A stretch of DNA of 6,146 nt from positions 1 through 6,146 of the forward strand of contig CAMGCN010000071.1 in NCBI GenBank assembly GCA_946040935.1. Direction: 5' to 3'. The DNA is from an uncultured Clostridia bacterium. Lineage in GTDB: Bacteria > Bacillota > Clostridia > Oscillospirales > CAG-272. A program made the position numbers and the translations under genes. Positions 6,102 to 6,146 of this stretch are shown piece after piece. Below the pieces are notes generated by a model, which was given only the letters and a program-made list of their open reading frames with translations, was not told the DNA's origin and made no database searches. Each line of letters begins with the position of its first letter. Within the stretch, counting starts at the first letter, position 1.

Positions 6102-6146
6102 CTGTCTCTTATACACATCTCCGAGCCCACGAGACGCTACGCTATC
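6102..6146. other. Nextera (Tn5) sequencing adapter left at the contig end
   Basis: Not biological sequence. Positions 6102-6120 are the 19-base Tn5 mosaic end CTGTCTCTTATACACATCT and 6121-6135 are CCGAGCCCACGAGAC of the read-2 adapter. Positions 6136-6143 (GCTACGCT) occupy the i7 index slot, and ATC at 6144-6146 matches the start of the P7 tail. The order and spacing match adapter read-through exactly. Reverse translation across it gives the artefact residues MGSEMCIRDS that contaminate metagenomic protein sets. Confidence 0.99.

Noticed and set aside
5939..6130. 63-codon minus-strand frame beginning MGSEMCIRDS
   Set aside because: Its start lies in the sequencing adapter and it runs out of frame with the ATPase gene.

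Overview
The window reads as one end of a metagenome-assembled contig from an uncultured Clostridia-type Firmicute, most likely an Oscillospiraceae/Ruminococcaceae-like gut lineage. The grounds are the parB-serS gene order, which is familiar in Firmicutes, the Shine-Dalgarno-led genes, the mid-range GC with short intergenic gaps, and the style of the proteins. The lineage is inferred from gene content only; no rRNA or other taxonomic marker is present.

Layout: positions 14-202 hold the C-terminal dimerization domain of ParB/Spo0J, cut by the contig edge. After 33 bases comes a full-length seryl-tRNA synthetase (236-1519, GTG start). It overlaps by 11 bases an unrecognised two-helix membrane protein (1509-2015). 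This is followed after 22 bases by a membrane-anchored MORN-repeat protein (2038-3012) and after 27 bases by a CPA2-type cation/proton antiporter (3040-4338). A Rho-independent terminator closes this run at 4337-4363, so parB to antiporter looks like one transcription unit. It joins chromosome segregation and translation housekeeping to three envelope proteins. A separate gene (4422-5282) encodes an EamA/DMT transporter built from two clearly duplicated halves (66 of 135 aligned residues identical).

Positions 5283-5580 are non-coding and hold a long hairpin that begins at the eamA stop codon and a strong bidirectional terminator. These lie between the + strand genes and a convergent minus-strand gene, the C-terminal part of a YifB/ComM-type Mg-chelatase-like AAA+ ATPase (5581-6101).

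The last 45 bases (6102-6146) are not biological. They are Nextera/Tn5 library adapter: the 19-base mosaic end, the read-2 adapter, an 8-base index and the first bases of the P7 tail. Any protein predicted across this junction, including one that begins with the residues MGSEMCIRDS, is an artefact.

I see no mobile element, CRISPR array, tRNA, rRNA or convincing new multi-gene system. The biological points most worth a second look are the duplicated EamA transporter, the membrane-anchored MORN protein in an operon with an antiporter and an unknown membrane protein, and the tandem hairpins in the 3' intergenic region.
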